Shown: positions 1 to 12,495, counted from the stretch's first letter. The stretch: 64,000 nucleotides of DNA from Umbelopsis isabellina (GCA_016758905.1 JAEPQZ010000003.1:992001-1056000), one strand, 5' to 3'. Notes: generated from the letters alone by a model not told the origin. Numbers and translations: made by a program.

Positions 1-109
1 AGGCTTGTTCGTCTTTCAAAGAAAAATATATTGACAAATCGTCGCCTGCTCTGGGTATGATAAAATGATTTGTTACGGTTGAAGGATAAACAATAACAAT
101 ATAGGAAAT

Positions 110-1652
110 TTAAGCCAAAGCGCCCATGGGGTCATACGCCGGCAGGACAGTTGGCTCCGTATCAAGGAGAGCTAGCAATTTGTGGGGAACATCCTTCTTT
201 TCAAGGACAACCTATCGAAAAAAAAAAAATTCACCCCGGGATGGTTAGCCAACCACTTCGCACCTGAATCATTCAATGCAAATAGCTCGCTTATCTTACC
301 TGGTATACGAATTGCTCAAACCACTTGTCGCTCATGATCCAGTAACCCTTGTCGCCTAAATCACTGCCCCAGCTGTTCTCCACACGCCATCGCACAGGGT
401 TACCATCTTCATCCAAGTGCACACCGGAGAACACCATAGCGTGAGTCATCAAACTCTCGCCATAGAGGACTCTTTGCGCCTTAGTCAATCCCAACTTGAC
501 GTTGAAAGCGAGTTCATAGTTGAAAAGGTCTGTATCCATGGCAGCAATATCTCTGTTGGAGAATTGACCAACATCACAGCCAAACCACACGGGGCGGTTG
601 CTCTTGAGAACAGCGATGGCGAGCTTCTTGAGGTTGTTGGCTGAGGTGTTGAGATATCTAATATCCAAACCACCGACAACATTACCCAGTCTATCAACGG
701 TGTACAACTTGGAGTAATCATTGCGAGGATCGTTGATCAAAGACACGGTGTCAGTAAGCTTATAGTCGATGACTTCCTTATAGAACTTGGTGGGAGTCAA
801 ATTTTTGATATGAACAAGCTTGCCCTCCTTGTTCTTGACTTCCCAGTCGAACTTCTTGGGTGGCTCGCCAAGGGTGATCATTAAGATACGGTGGATTTCG
901 GCTACCATTCTATCCTTTTGGGCACGTATGGCTGAAGCTGAAATGCCTTGCTCATGAGCCTTGCGAATTTCCACAGCAAACTCACGGAGTTTGACGGTGG
1001 CAAGCCAGTTGAGTCGGCTAGACGAAGAAGAAGAGTAGGTCTCGGGGAACGCGCTCTTAGGAACAACACCATACTTTTCCACGACATTGATAAACATATC
1101 CCATTGACCACCATCGTTGACAGGTGCTTGCAAGAGGTACTGGACGACACGGTCGTCAATGTCCTTATCAGCAAGATCGATCATGCTCTCCAAAAAGTAG
1201 TTTGCCTTCTCCAATTTGTCATAGAAGAAAAGGTAGCTCTGGGAAAGTTCAAAGTCTTCCTCCAATTTGTATTTTTGAATCAACAGACGACGCAAAACGT
1301 TTGTACCAGCAAACAACCAGCATCGTCCGGAAGATTTTTGATTGGTAGCCTTGCCTTCCACGTCAGTTTGCACGTTGAAAACGTGTTGATCCTTCACTGA
1401 CGCCTTATGGTTGACCAAGACTGAGGTGATCTCATTGCGGGTGATAGCATTTTGAGCGAACACGTTCTTGGGCTCAGCGTAGAATTCGTGTTCGTATCGC
1501 TGAAGGTGCTCCTGAGATAAGCCGGCAAAACGAATACGAGCTTCATTATCGTCCAAATTGAGGGCAGTAAAGGTATGAGATAGTTGCTTCTCAGACATGA
1601 CCTGTTGACGGTCATCATCAAGTACGACTGATTTTGAAGAAGAGGCACCCAT
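110..1652 (-). CDS. LAP3: Bleomycin hydrolase / cysteine aminopeptidase (peptidase family C1B)
   Basis: Two exons, 300-1652 and 110-211, joined across an 88-bp intron (GTAAGA...TAG), give 484 residues, the usual length for the family. The active-site cysteine lies in the motif GRCWLFAG. The catalytic histidine (motif THAMVFSGV) and asparagine (ENSWG) follow in the second half, and the short second exon supplies the C-terminal tail. The family forms a cytosolic hexameric peptidase that trims peptides, inactivates bleomycin and hydrolyses homocysteine thiolactone. The first ATG of the frame is at 1652; the frame stays open upstream but has no earlier ATG, and the ATG sits in the good context TCAACCATGG. 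The N-terminus MGASSSKS fits the N-myristoylation consensus, suggesting a membrane-linked pool. Identification is secure; the lipid modification is inferred. Confidence 0.95.
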
Positions 1653-2348
1653 GGTTGATTTTAAAAAAGCAACAGAGGAAAAAAGGAAGTGTAGAATAAG
1701 GAAGAGAAGTAAGTTTCGAAACACCTTATGATAGAAAAAAGGTTAACTGACTGCGCTATAAGCTAAGTCGGGGATTTCTTGTTGACCATATTATATTACA
1801 ATACCTTTTGCAAAATGAAATTTACAAATTACCGGTGGGTTTCTACAGAGTATTTCAAGATAGAGACTTCTCTACTTGATTTTTGATTGTGTACGCTGCT
1901 CCTCATTGGAATTTTGTTTGTAATTAAAGGTACAACTGTTGAAAGTCTGAGTGCGCCATCACAGCATGCAGTCACGCGATTGACATTCAGCAATCATTAA
2001 AGACACCACCTGACTAAGAGCGGAGATGAAACAAGAGCCTGACCTCCCTAACAGGCAAAAATTTCTGTACACGGTATTTTCAATAGTAGCCGAGCGTTCG
2101 GGCAGCACAGTCGCCGCAGGGACTCCAGTCAAAGGCTAAGATAAAGTTTAATCAAACAGAGAGTGGTTATTGTAAAGTGATTATTACGGTATAATCTGGT
2201 ATTAGATAATACAAGCTACTTGTAAAAAAGCTTGCTAAGAAACAATGGGAATCACACAAAAATGAGATCAAAAAGGTAGAGTGTGCTTTTTTATACAAGA
2301 TGATACGTGCAGAGCTTCGTTCCATTCCAGCACTAGTAGTTTGGGTCT
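1653..2348. other. Intergenic, promoter side of the bleomycin hydrolase gene
   Basis: About 700 bp with no supportable coding exon. It should hold the promoter and 5' leader of the gene to its left and the 3' end of the small gene to its right. The bases just upstream of 1652 are pyrimidine-rich on the coding strand, as is common in fungal 5' leaders. Confidence 0.6.
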
Positions 2349-3211
2349 TCACATGAGACATAATCCGCAAAAAGGCACCATGAGCCAACTTTTTGACTCT
2401 TTAGTGTCTGTATTTACAGTATTTTCAGGATCAGAGTATGGCCGTTCAAGTGGAAGATATGGCGGCGTTATGGGCATGGAAGTTGCTTCTTCGTCGTCCG
2501 TCAAGCTACTGTTGGTACTATCTGTGTCGCTATCACTATCATCTGCCGCAGACGGTGATATCCTACTTGATTTCAACATATGTTGCGTCCAGGATAAATA
2601 GATGCCATCATCGTTTTCGTCGTGTGATATGGTGGTATGCGGTGGAGTAGGTGGGGTATAATCATCAGCGTCGAATAAAGATGCAACGGACTGTCGGTCT
2701 ATCGATGGGAAATGGTCAGTTACTTGGTCAAATGAATTATCAAGGCATTAGGGGGCGTGGGGGGAACATGGGATACCAAAATTGTTTGATAACAGGTCAT
2801 GGGTATATTGACACCAGTTTACGACATGACACGAAACGGACAAGCGGCTCCTTGTTCCCATGACAATGTGTGGAAAACTCGACCTTACCTGCACAATTCA
2901 GACCTTGTATTGAACCATATGACCATTTCGTAGCAGTAAACATGGGAGACGACACTGCCGCATCAAAAAAAATAAAATATGTCAATAAAATAAAATATAT
3001 ATAATTATTTTACCCCCTTCGCAATTACAATGGTAAAGTTTCGTCGGATGCCTGTAATTGGTTGCGTACAAAATTCCGCATTATAAGCGGTCCTGACTGA
3101 ATTTATCGTAATTATATGTCGCAAATCGACAGCTCCATTACGAATCAAATTGAATAGGCAAGTTCAATAGCTACCTTTTGAGCTGGATCGGTCATTGCGA
3201 TTCCAAGACAT
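2349..3211 (-). CDS. Small acidic Ser/Thr/Pro-rich protein of unknown function
   Basis: Three exons (3175-3211, 2889-2954, 2349-2698) join in phase to give 150 residues. The two introns run GTAGCT...CAG and GTAAGG...TAG, and 453 coding bases divide exactly by three. The protein starts MSWNRNDRSSSK and has a TPP-rich patch (YTPPTPPH), an acidic Ser/Asp run near residues 85-100 and a cysteine-containing tail ending FCGLCLM. I recognise no domain, signal peptide or membrane segment. It looks largely disordered, and the S/T-P sites could be phosphorylated, but that is guesswork. The model rests on frame continuity only; the first intron, at 220 bp, is long for this window. A non-coding origin cannot be ruled out. 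Confidence 0.5.
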
Positions 3212-3812
3212 CTGTCTGGATGTCGTTGACGATGACGATGTTGAATCGGAAGTTAACGAGTATGAGAGACCAGGAATTTTTTCTGAATTATATTTTTCTT
3301 TTCCTTCATATTTCTGGGAAAGCAAAGGGAAGAGCTAAGTAAGCTCACTTTCTTTACGAACAGACTGCCAAGAATATGTCCTTTTGCTTTGCGAAGGTTC
3401 GTACCTGAATTAAAGATGGCCGTGACTGCGGGAGGATTTTTGGCCAGTCTGATTTCGCTGTCATTATTCAGAGGTATTGATTGATGTTGGTAAAATAAAC
3501 GAGTATAATTCACAATTTAGTTTGAAGACGAAGTGAGGATAAGAAGGAGATATACAATAGACATATGCATGCAAGTTTATATATCTATATATATAAATGG
3601 GTAATCTTTTCGGTGATAAAAAGAAGCTCGGGTATAGATGATACAACCATGACAATTTATTTCATTTTTATAAATATTCCTGCTTTTGACGGGTCATACT
3701 GCCAAACTCAGAATTTATGATTGTCTGACAGCCAATCAGGTGCTACCTTGGACATGTGAGGTCGCACCCACATTTGGATGACCTGAACCGCACACCACAA
3801 AATAACATCATT
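3212..3812. other. Intergenic
   Basis: About 600 bp between two minus-strand genes. It contains a short TA-rich low-complexity patch near 3577-3597 and no convincing exon on either strand. Confidence 0.6.
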
Positions 3813-4763
3813 TTACAAGCGATAAACCCGACGTGCATTATCGAACCAAAGCTTGTCTTGGTTTTCTTGACTCCATTCTGCCGTCATGTCTTCCAAAATC
3901 CCGAACCATGCTGCAATATTTCCACCCTTACGTTCAACTACTGGCCAGTCACCACCCGCCAAAAGTCGATCATGCCCAAAAGCATCCAAAACAGTGTGTA
4001 AAAATGGTTGAACTTGGCTAGCCGATGGTAAGCCATGCGACTCATCGATTTCCGTGATAGCCCCGGACACTTTGCATACGACGTTAGGATAACTTGCTAT
4101 AGCATATATATGAGTTTTCCACCACTCAAATTGCTTATCACCCACTGCGGCACTGATTGGTGGTTTGGCCATGTGATCCAGCACAAACTGAACATTGGGA
4201 CACTGTCTAACCAGCTCAACCACAGGAGGGAACTGATCTGGACAAGTATTGGCGTTAATATTGATATCAAAAGATAATCCATAAGCCTCCAGGGCTTGGA
4301 CTCCTTCAACAAAAGTTGGACTGGCCGGAATGGTGGGATCTCGCTTGGGATCTTCCAACAAGTATCTGATGCCTTTAACATGGTTGAAATCCACAATGGT
4401 CTTCAATAAATCGAGATAATTGACAACATGCTTGCCATCACTCACGGGAGCATAAACGACTAATCCGGCTATTCCGCCAAATCCAGAAATACGCTGCAGC
4501 CCCTTTGCGTATTCGTGGATCCACTTCGCCTCAACTAAGCCTTGTGTCGGCTCAACGTCAACCTCCACATACACAACGCCTTCGACTTGCAGTTGGGTTG
4601 GAACAGCTTGTCGGTACTCTGCAGCCAGTCTTGATTGCTTGAATTTGCCGCCAGCTTTATAAACCCATGGAACGTATATTCGTTCTAGATCCCAAAAATG
4701 GACATGAGAATCTATTATTTTTCTTTTTGCTTTACCGTTTTCGGTGATACTGTGTGCAAGCAT
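3813..4763 (-). CDS. Amidohydrolase-2 family metal hydrolase (L-fuconolactonase-like)
   Basis: A single exon of 316 residues starting at the ATG at 4763. The N-terminal motif IIDSHVHFWD carries the metal-binding HxH signature (residues 20 and 22) typical of the COG3618/PF04909 TIM-barrel family. LDHMAKPP and AGGDWPV give the expected later metal- and acid-bearing loops. The family hydrolyses sugar lactones or related cyclic carboxylates in the cytosol. The real substrate here cannot be told from sequence. No secretion signal is visible, and the gene is intronless, unlike most neighbours. L-fuconolactonase, L-rhamnonolactonase and other 2-pyrone-4,6-dicarboxylate-type lactonases are all possible. 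Confidence 0.85.
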   Translation of the reverse strand: MLAHSITENGKAKRKIIDSHVHFWDLERIYVPWVYKAGGKFKQSRLAAEYRQAVPTQLQVEGVVYVEVDVEPTQGLVEAKWIHEYAKGLQRISGFGGIAGLVVYAPVSDGKHVVNYLDLLKTIVDFNHVKGIRYLLEDPKRDPTIPASPTFVEGVQALEAYGLSFDININANTCPDQFPPVVELVRQCPNVQFVLDHMAKPPISAAVGDKQFEWWKTHIYAIASYPNVVCKVSGAITEIDESHGLPSASQVQPFLHTVLDAFGHDRLLAGGDWPVVERKGGNIAAWFGILEDMTAEWSQENQDKLWFDNARRVYRL

Positions 4764-5164
4764 GAATGATTGATCTGTTAATGTTTAGCAACAGGGTATA
4801 AGATGAGAAGGCAGTTGAAGCATAATATGGAAGCGCTTTAAAATCAATTTATAGTAATGAAAGCAGGCTAAAAAAAAAAAAGGTGGGGTAAAGATTAAGG
4901 TGTGAAAACATAGCCTCTTGTGGTATTAAAGTTCCGGCCTATCCGATTTCCTACGCATTAACAACCGACTGCCTTCCGCATTAACAAAATTTATATCATC
5001 GAAAAAAGCTCAAAGAAAACATATATCGGGTGTATACAACTTCAGTCAATCACTCTAAGTGTATCAAACTAAGTAATTTGAGGGTATCTTGTACAAAACT
5101 TGTCTTCTGAGCAATGATTAATGCAAATATATCACAAACACTGGTCATCGGGTCAAGTCGAAAG
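4764..5164. other. Intergenic
   Basis: About 400 bp between the start of the amidohydrolase and the 3' end of the helicase gene. There is a 12-A run at 4870-4881 but no coding signal. Confidence 0.6.
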
Positions 5165-7774
5165 TCAAATAGACCTCAGCTGCCTGTAAAATTCTACTAC
5201 TCTATGGTCGGCGCTGACTTTAGCGGGATCAAAGTGAAGTACTTGTAATGCGTTTATATCCGTGGCTCTTGATAGTGCAACGTACGCTTGTCCTAAACCA
5301 AATTTTGTCAACCACACACGTATCAAATAGGCACTAATGGCTATCGTGCACTGCTTGACTTACCTTTTTCAAAAACACTGCCCAAATCAACAAACACACG
5401 GTCTAATGTTTGGCCTTGACTCTTATGTATGGATAATGCCCAGGCAAGCATGAGAGGAATCTGAGTTCTTGATGCTACCGGTAAAAGGCGACCTAGCGTA
5501 TACAAACAACATCTGACATAAACACTTTGTCCACAATTTACTTGACGTTACACTTTCACACTGCTTACCGGGGATTTCTACTTCCCATTTTTCCGGCTGA
5601 ATCACAACTTCTTCGCCAGTGACAAATCGAACAATTGGGTATACTTCAGTTGGAAAAGGCATCGGTTCTTTTCGTCCTAATCCACTCTTTGGCCTATCTT
5701 TGTCTAACATTCGAGACTTGATGCTGTTTTCTGATGTAAATTTTCCTTCATTGGTAAATCCAATTACAATGCCGGTAGATCCGTTCACAAGGCTAGATGT
5801 CAAGTTCTTGATAAGCATCACTTGCGCATCTAGCTTTAGCTCAAGCTCCTCAGGTGCCATACATCCTTTCAATTTAGTCTGATCACCGAGATTAGTAGCT
5901 GTATACCGATGAAGAGGTCCGGTCAAACCATGTAGCCGGTTTATGTTAGAAGCATCCACTTGACTTCTGAGGGAGTATCTGTAGATGTACCGTTAGCTCG
6001 TTATTTGTACTGATTTGGACTAGTCGTTGAGTAATACATACAGTCGTGTAGGCTCAATGGACTTGTCTTTATACATTGGCGTTCTGCTTAAACTCCTAAA
6101 CTTCTCTATCGTTGCTGTCGACATTTGATTCAAACGCATTTCATTAAGCATTCCAACAAATTCTGTAACGATATCTTTAGCACTGCGTAAAGTACAGCTG
6201 TTTGTGACCAAATCTACTTATATCTTTACCTTCATCTTTTTGTCGGAACACGTGTGTCAAAACTACATTATTGTCCACAGCCTGATTCCAAGACTTTCCT
6301 TCAAAACAATACTGAGCAACTTTGTCTTTCCCGACAGGTGGCAATTGGAAAAAGTCTCCAGTAAGGATAAGCTGGAATTGGTAAACCATACATTGTTAAA
6401 TTGCTCTACCACTGAATATTGTTACCGCCGCAAGCTCTGTTTACCTGAATGCCGCCAAATGGACGCGAGGTACCCTTGACAGCCTTTGCAATCATCTCGA
6501 TTTTATCAAACAAGACCCCATCTATCATAGAAACTGACAATACATAATGTGAGCATTAAGCAATGTGATGCATACCCCTCTGTGAGACAACTTACTCTCA
6601 TCAATAATCAAGACAGTTGTATCTCTCCACCTGTTTAAAGCAGTTTTGTTTGCCTGAATCTTTTCAACCAGTTTTTTCACACTGTCATGGCCCAAACCAA
6701 TACCGGCGAAACTGTGGAGTGTCATGCCATTAATATTACATGCAGCAATTCCAGTTGAGGCGGTAACTGCGACACTGTCACCGAGCCGCCGTCGTAAATG
6801 AGCGATGATTTCTAAAAATTCGACATATGTTTAGCTGTTATGACTACTTATCGATGATAAATTCTAGCAGCATTACCTCGAAGGAGCACAGATTTTCCAG
6901 TTCCTGCTGATCCAGTAAAGAATAAACTTTTTCGGTCAAAAACCACCATCTTGAGTACGGCGGTTTGTTCTGCAGATAATGTGTAATCACCAATAGGAGT
7001 CAAATTGTATGCTTCTTCTTTTCGGAAGGCATCAGGCCGATGTCGCTTGAATTCTGAAAATGTGCCTGAAGGCATGGTTCTTTTTTGTTTGCTTGTCGTG
7101 ACCTGTGATAACGCCGGGTTACCAAACATCGGTGATTGCTGTGACTGACTGGAGGTTATTGACGATGCTGAGGGTGGTACTTGGTATCCTCTTTGACCTT
7201 GCCACGAATTTTGAATAGGAGCTCCAGTTTTAGTTTGCTTGGCTGGATTTCTGTCATTGCTTTCGCTAGCTTTCCAATACTTGGCTGATGCTCCACTGGC
7301 CTTTGGCGTTGCAGAATTACTCCTGTTTGATTGCGGTTGTGATGTCGCTACGCTTGACTGTGAGCTTGATTTGCCATATCCAGACGAATTATTGGCCATG
7401 GTTGGATGTGGAGAACTGGGAGAATCAGTGGTGTCAGTGAGATCAATAAACTCATAGTTTTTGGTGTCTGTGGTAAGAGTACGTTTGGCTGTTATCTGCG
7501 AGGAGAACACAAGCTTGTCGCCATATAGATCGGGATTGATGTACTTTGAGTCGTTGCTGATAGCCTTGGATGAGAAACCTGAGGTTCCGAAAGGGCTACT
7601 TTTAGTCGGTGGAGCAGAAGCTGTTCGGTTTATAGATGTTGTGTTCTGAGGTTGAGAGCTGAATGTCTTTGCCGAAACGAATCCTGATTGCGTCTTTTCT
7701 GGTGATGCCTTTTGAAAATAGGACAAGATTGAAGATTCCCGCTTCAACTTATGTGGGCCGCCTTTGCTTGACAT
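5165..7774 (-). CDS. PIF1: PIF1-family 5'-3' DNA helicase
   Basis: Eight exons (6877-7774, 6596-6811, 6445-6533, 6230-6371, 6042-6174, 5569-5978, 5364-5492, 5165-5292) give 714 residues. The helicase core has Walker [12 protein letters not shown], motif II LIIDES, motif [34 protein letters not shown] and the C-terminal [16 protein letters not shown] that defines Pif1. The roughly 270-residue N-terminus is Ser/Gln-rich and probably disordered. The family unwinds G-quadruplexes and removes telomerase in the nucleus, and keeps mitochondrial DNA stable. The start is the first ATG in an open frame. Residues 13-20 (ESSILSYF) resemble a PCNA-interaction box. The acceptor before exon 5 was picked by frame, choosing TAAAG over an upstream CAG. 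Confidence 0.95.
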
Positions 7775-8304
7775 TGAAGCTGGGCTGACAACAAAGAAAG
7801 AGCTCAATATCACCCAGTGTCGAAAAAAGTTCAAGGTCACAATTTTTTCATAAAACACGCGTCGCGTATGATACGCGGTCCAAACTCAGCACGAGTTTTC
7901 TTCATATTTGTCATAGGAATTAATCAATAGATGAGGCCCAAAACTATGTATTATACTCTATCTGTAGTAACCCTAAACAAACGATGTTTAGCATCAGATG
8001 ATAAGCAGTCTATATTTCTATCATATTATCTTGTTGCTATGATGGAACTGAATACAGAAGGCTGCTTTGGTCCGACAGCGAAATGCGAATACCTGATATG
8101 TAAGTCTTTTAGCGGCTGGCTCTTCACTTCTCATTAGTTTACAAGGCAAACAAAGTACCTAGTCACTTTAAAGATTGGATGCAATGCTAGAAAAGCTTGA
8201 AATTAATTTGATTTATTATTTGCAATTTGGTGGTGGGTAAAGATCTGTTGTAATTACTAGTCATACGGAGGGTCGTATCACATAGCTTTCAGCTCAGATT
8301 AATG
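7775..8304. other. Intergenic between PIF1 and RdRP genes
   Basis: About 530 bp separating two same-strand genes; it should contain the helicase promoter and the polymerase 3' end. No exon, RNA gene or repeat seen. Confidence 0.6.
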
Positions 8305-11300
8305 CTAGTTCGATGAGTTTTCTTCAAAACCAAGCGCTTTCATTAGCCCGTCTATACCATCGTCAGCACGAGCTATTGTAAGTTTCTTGTCCTCATCGGG
8401 GTATCCATCGTTATCGATTGAAGGCGAATATCCAATCGAAGGCAATCCGTTTTGCAGTTGTTTCAATTTAATGCTAATTACAGGGTCTAGCTCATCTTCG
8501 TCTTCACCGACACCAGTAGCATCATCTATCAGGTAGGACTCTGCTTTCCTCAAATCTTGCAGCTTGGAACGTCCCAAAACATCGATGACTTGATCAGATT
8601 TACGAGATGATTCCACCAACTCCTGGTCAACAAGAGAGGGAAATTCATTTGGTTTTCTATGGTCATTCTTTTTGGCAATCTTGCACAAATGGGTATCGAC
8701 GATCCAGCAAAAACTCAGAAATCTGTCATCGTCTGGTCGGTTGTCTACCACACGACTAAATTCGTCTTCATGATAAGTGACATAGTACCATGCAGCAGCC
8801 TTAGCTTCGACCTCAGGAAATTGATCATGAGTGATATGTTGTTTGGCCCCAGTCAAAAATTCTTGATAGAATTCCGCGCGATACGCCTTACGCAAGTTTA
8901 TGCTAGCCGTCATGGATTGCTTATGAGCTTCATGGCTCCTATGCTTGCTATCTTTTCGTAGCCATTTGATGATATATCCTGATACCATCTCTGCCTCTGA
9001 CTGAATGCCAAACTGGTTCATCAAAGACTTGATATCGCGATCATAGTTCATCTTGAGGTCTCGAGCTTCAGATATATATTTCTCCATTCCAGTGACATAT
9101 AAGCGAGGGTCATAATTCGTTTGCGATGACAAGTGGTCTTTGTACTGTTTATAGTCCTTTTTGTCTATCTTTCGGTAAATCTTGCCAAGTACTTTCTTTG
9201 ACTGATAGCTTTCCTTGTCCTTCTTTTCCATGAAATCTGGAAACACTCGGACTCGAAGCTCTTCGTCTAGCTTGGCAGGCTTTCCGGATTTTGGAAAATC
9301 TGTGGAGTAGGAGGTCAGTCATGCATAGAAATTTCATGTTCATACTATCAATGTAGAGACATCGTTCTTACCGACTGCTAAAGAATGTAGTTGCGCCAGA
9401 CGAATGCAAGCACCATCCATGGCTCCTCTTGGTGATCGATCGGCGGCGGCCAAATGAGCATTGGCAATTTGGCCCAAATTATCGTTGTTAATGTAGTTTA
9501 CAAAAAACTTTTGGACATGAGATATGGTAACTTGGTCCACAGTAAGGGGCTGATCCGCTTTATAATCCATGGGAGGGTAATTTTTGATCTTGGGTAGAAG
9601 TCTTTGATCCCAGAAGATACTATGATTCACAGTTAATTGAAGCTGTTGTGATCCAATTTTGGGATTTTCGCTATAACCTACCTATAATCATCACCGTCCA
9701 AATCACCTCCGGAACACATACTGGCTAAATCGCGATAACCTTGACTAGGGAAGACAATGACATTGACAAGGTGACGCAAAGCCGGATAGTCAACTGCGCG
9801 AACAACACGAACATCGCCGGGATGGAAACATGGATTACGAAACAAGATACATTCCTCCTCTATGACGGTTTTATCGACCTGGCCGTCAGTAGAGCCAGCT
9901 GTGATCTGTACGAATACTTCGTTCTCTTTCAAGCTATTCGTTTCGTCCAACACACCCAACAAGTAAGCTCCTTGTGGAACAAGAATCTTTGCTTTCTTCT
10001 TCAACTCCTTCAGCTGAGCTACACGGAACAAGTGAAGCAAGTTCAAAATGTAAGGATCGCGTCTATCTAAAAAGCCGGCAGCAAGAATGCGCGCCATGGA
10101 TCTCGCTGTTCCGTATTCATCAACATTGGCTTGAAGTACACGTATTGCCTCTACTGGGTTTTTTAACATTTGGCTCATCGAATCCAGCATGGCGTCAACC
10201 ATTTCCAGAAAAATGTCGTCAGTAACCCCCAGCGAAGAAAGGATAGTAATGGCTTGACGATTTAAATAAGAAGGTATATAGACCGATGTCCGTATGACTT
10301 CTAACATGTAATGCTTCGAATCAAATTTGATCTGACTAGGCCGAAGCTGTACTTGACGACCAGGCACATCATGTGCTAGAGTCAAGACGCCTTTAGCTCC
10401 TCCTAAGCGGAACTGATATGCACTAGGTATAACGGGAAGATCTAAAAGATGTATGACCTCGCGAGCCAACTCGGGGGATATCTTTCCTACGCCATCAGAG
10501 AAAGTGAATCCGTTTTTTACAACGTCATCGATCGTTTGGACCTCTGATTGTCTGAGATTGAGAACTGCTTGAGTAGAAGAAAAACACTAATGAAGTAATG
10601 TTAAGATACTTTTACGTTCAATCAAGAAAGAAAATTGCCGCTAAAAAATTTACCTGACCCATTCGTGCAGAATGCTTTGCAACAATACGAACATGAGAAA
10701 AGTTACCCATCCATGCTCGAATGTGATTTGCTCTCAAGTCTTTGGTAGGTGCAAAGAACCAACAGCCATGTTCGCGTAATTGCGAGCTTGAAAATGCCAA
10801 GAACTCATAACGGCGAGCGCCAACTTGGATACCATTCTGTAAGACATCAAATATGCGATTGTAAATTGCTTCGTTGCTAAATCCTCGATTTGAGCCTCCA
10901 ACTCGTCCCAATGAATCATCAAGGAACTGAACGCGAGCAAACCTGTCGGCATATTGATGAAAATGTCGCACAACTCGATTAGTTGTTTCCATGTTGGGGA
11001 TTTGTGGATACATGGTGGATGGTGTGACCAAGAATTTTCGAATTAAAGCATACTGTGCAGGCACTTTCCGTGGTTTTAAAAGTTGTGATCCTAGCTTATC
11101 CCAAGTGTCATGAAACTCACGAACAGGATTCCACACTCGTATCCTCGTATTCATAAAGATTTCCATTATACGGCAAGAAATATCGGGATCCAGCTTTTTT
11201 AATATGTCGTAAAATGGCTCGTCAAGGTTGTACTCGTTGAGAAACCGAGCTTGAACCACGCATTCTAACATGTATAGTACATCAAAGGGTAAGAATCTTG

Positions 11301-12495
11301 CTCGACCAATGTGATCCATTGGTTTAGCCAGCTGTGAAGCAGGCCGCACCGTTAGCGGCGTGTTTATTTGTAGAGATGGGGTTCGGGGTAGAAGATTGTA
11401 ATTGGCTGCCTCATTGATGACTTGTCGGAAATGTTCCATATTCGTGTGTGGTGGAGTGATAGTTAGGTGATACACTACCCATTGGCCCATATTGACGCCA
11501 TTCGGTGGGCCAATGGGCATGAGTGGCGCTCTTGTCTTACTAGCGGGTACATAGGCTTGCAAAGGTATACTAGTGATACGTTCCCACTGATCGCTCATAG
11601 ACCAATTGAGTTTTGTCATCCGTTGACCCTTTGGATTCTGTTTCCAGTATCTTGGAGCAGTCTTCAACTGGATGGTCATATAATATGTTCTGCCATCTTG
11701 TACCATTCGAATATCATCGTTTATATCTTTAAATCGGAATTCCAGTCGGTATTTTTCTCTATTGTGTGAAAAAAATATCTGCATGTTACGCATTTTGTAG
11801 TTGAATGAGATTCCAACATTTTCTTGAGTTTCCCATTCAGATATCAACATGCTTGGCGTAGACATGGTACCAAGTACCAGCTTATCAGCATCAATTCTGG
11901 CTTTTTGCGATCTTGATCTTCCATCTCGCCAGTTCCGTCGGTTATAGGTATCAACATCTGTCACTTCAAGCTTGATCCTTCTTCCGTCCAGCGTCAGAGG
12001 TTTCTTTAAGAAATCGATATTCTCAGGGCAGGGTCTGCAATAAAAGTTGTCAACACAAGAATGCAAAGATTATTCGCTTCCACGGCTAACCATTACTGAC
12101 CTGTACAATAACACGGCTGCTCCACTAGGCAAATCGTTGTCGTCCAAAATGACATCAACCATCTCAAGCTCGCCATACTGCAGGAATGCATTTCTGATAG
12201 TTCCCGCCAAGGTTTTCTTGTTCATATTTGAGATTTTGATCTTCAGCTCTTTTCGCTTCATTGGCCTTGATGCTTCTTCTCGGACTTCACTTCTTGTAGC
12301 TGCAAGTCGCGCACCCTGTTCCAGCCCCGTTTGTTGCTGTTCGCCACCTTTCTGTTTGTTCCTCATCAACCCACCGGCCAACGGAGGAGAACGCTCTGAT
12401 TGCGGCTGTGGGCCCATGAGTAATTCATAGTTTATTACATTGCTGTACACTGGAAGACGCTCAGCAGGTTCGGCCTTAAGCACTGGATCTGCCAT
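8305..12495 (-). CDS. Eukaryotic RNA-dependent RNA polymerase of the RNA-silencing pathway
   Basis: Five exons (12101-12495, 10654-12034, 9682-10586, 9372-9619, 8305-9299) give 1307 residues. The catalytic motif DLDGD (residues 887-891, within GGDLDGDDY) is split from the next part by an intron. ARMGQCFSST, near residue 588, is the conserved entry to the core. Residues about 75-160 look like an RNA-recognition fold: an IKISNMNKKTL strand and a later GRRIKLEV strand. Enzymes of this kind (QDE-1, Rdp1, Mucor RdRP1/2) copy single-stranded RNA into double-stranded RNA for Dicer, so the organism very likely has RNA interference. Length and motifs are complete, with no sign of decay. Which fungal RdRP subgroup it belongs to needs a tree. 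Confidence 0.95.

Noticed and set aside
1653-1724. Upstream extension of the bleomycin hydrolase frame that looks like a signal peptide
   Set aside because: It has no ATG (only GTG), is pyrimidine-rich leader sequence, and the downstream ATG has a better context.
3577-3597. TATATATC-type repeat as a possible microsatellite or transposon end
   Set aside because: Too short and imperfect, with no flanking inverted repeats or target-site duplication.
7775-7858. Upstream extension of the Pif1 frame that looked like a mitochondrial leader
   Set aside because: It begins with GTG, not ATG; the first ATG is at 7774, so no alternative mitochondrial start is supported.
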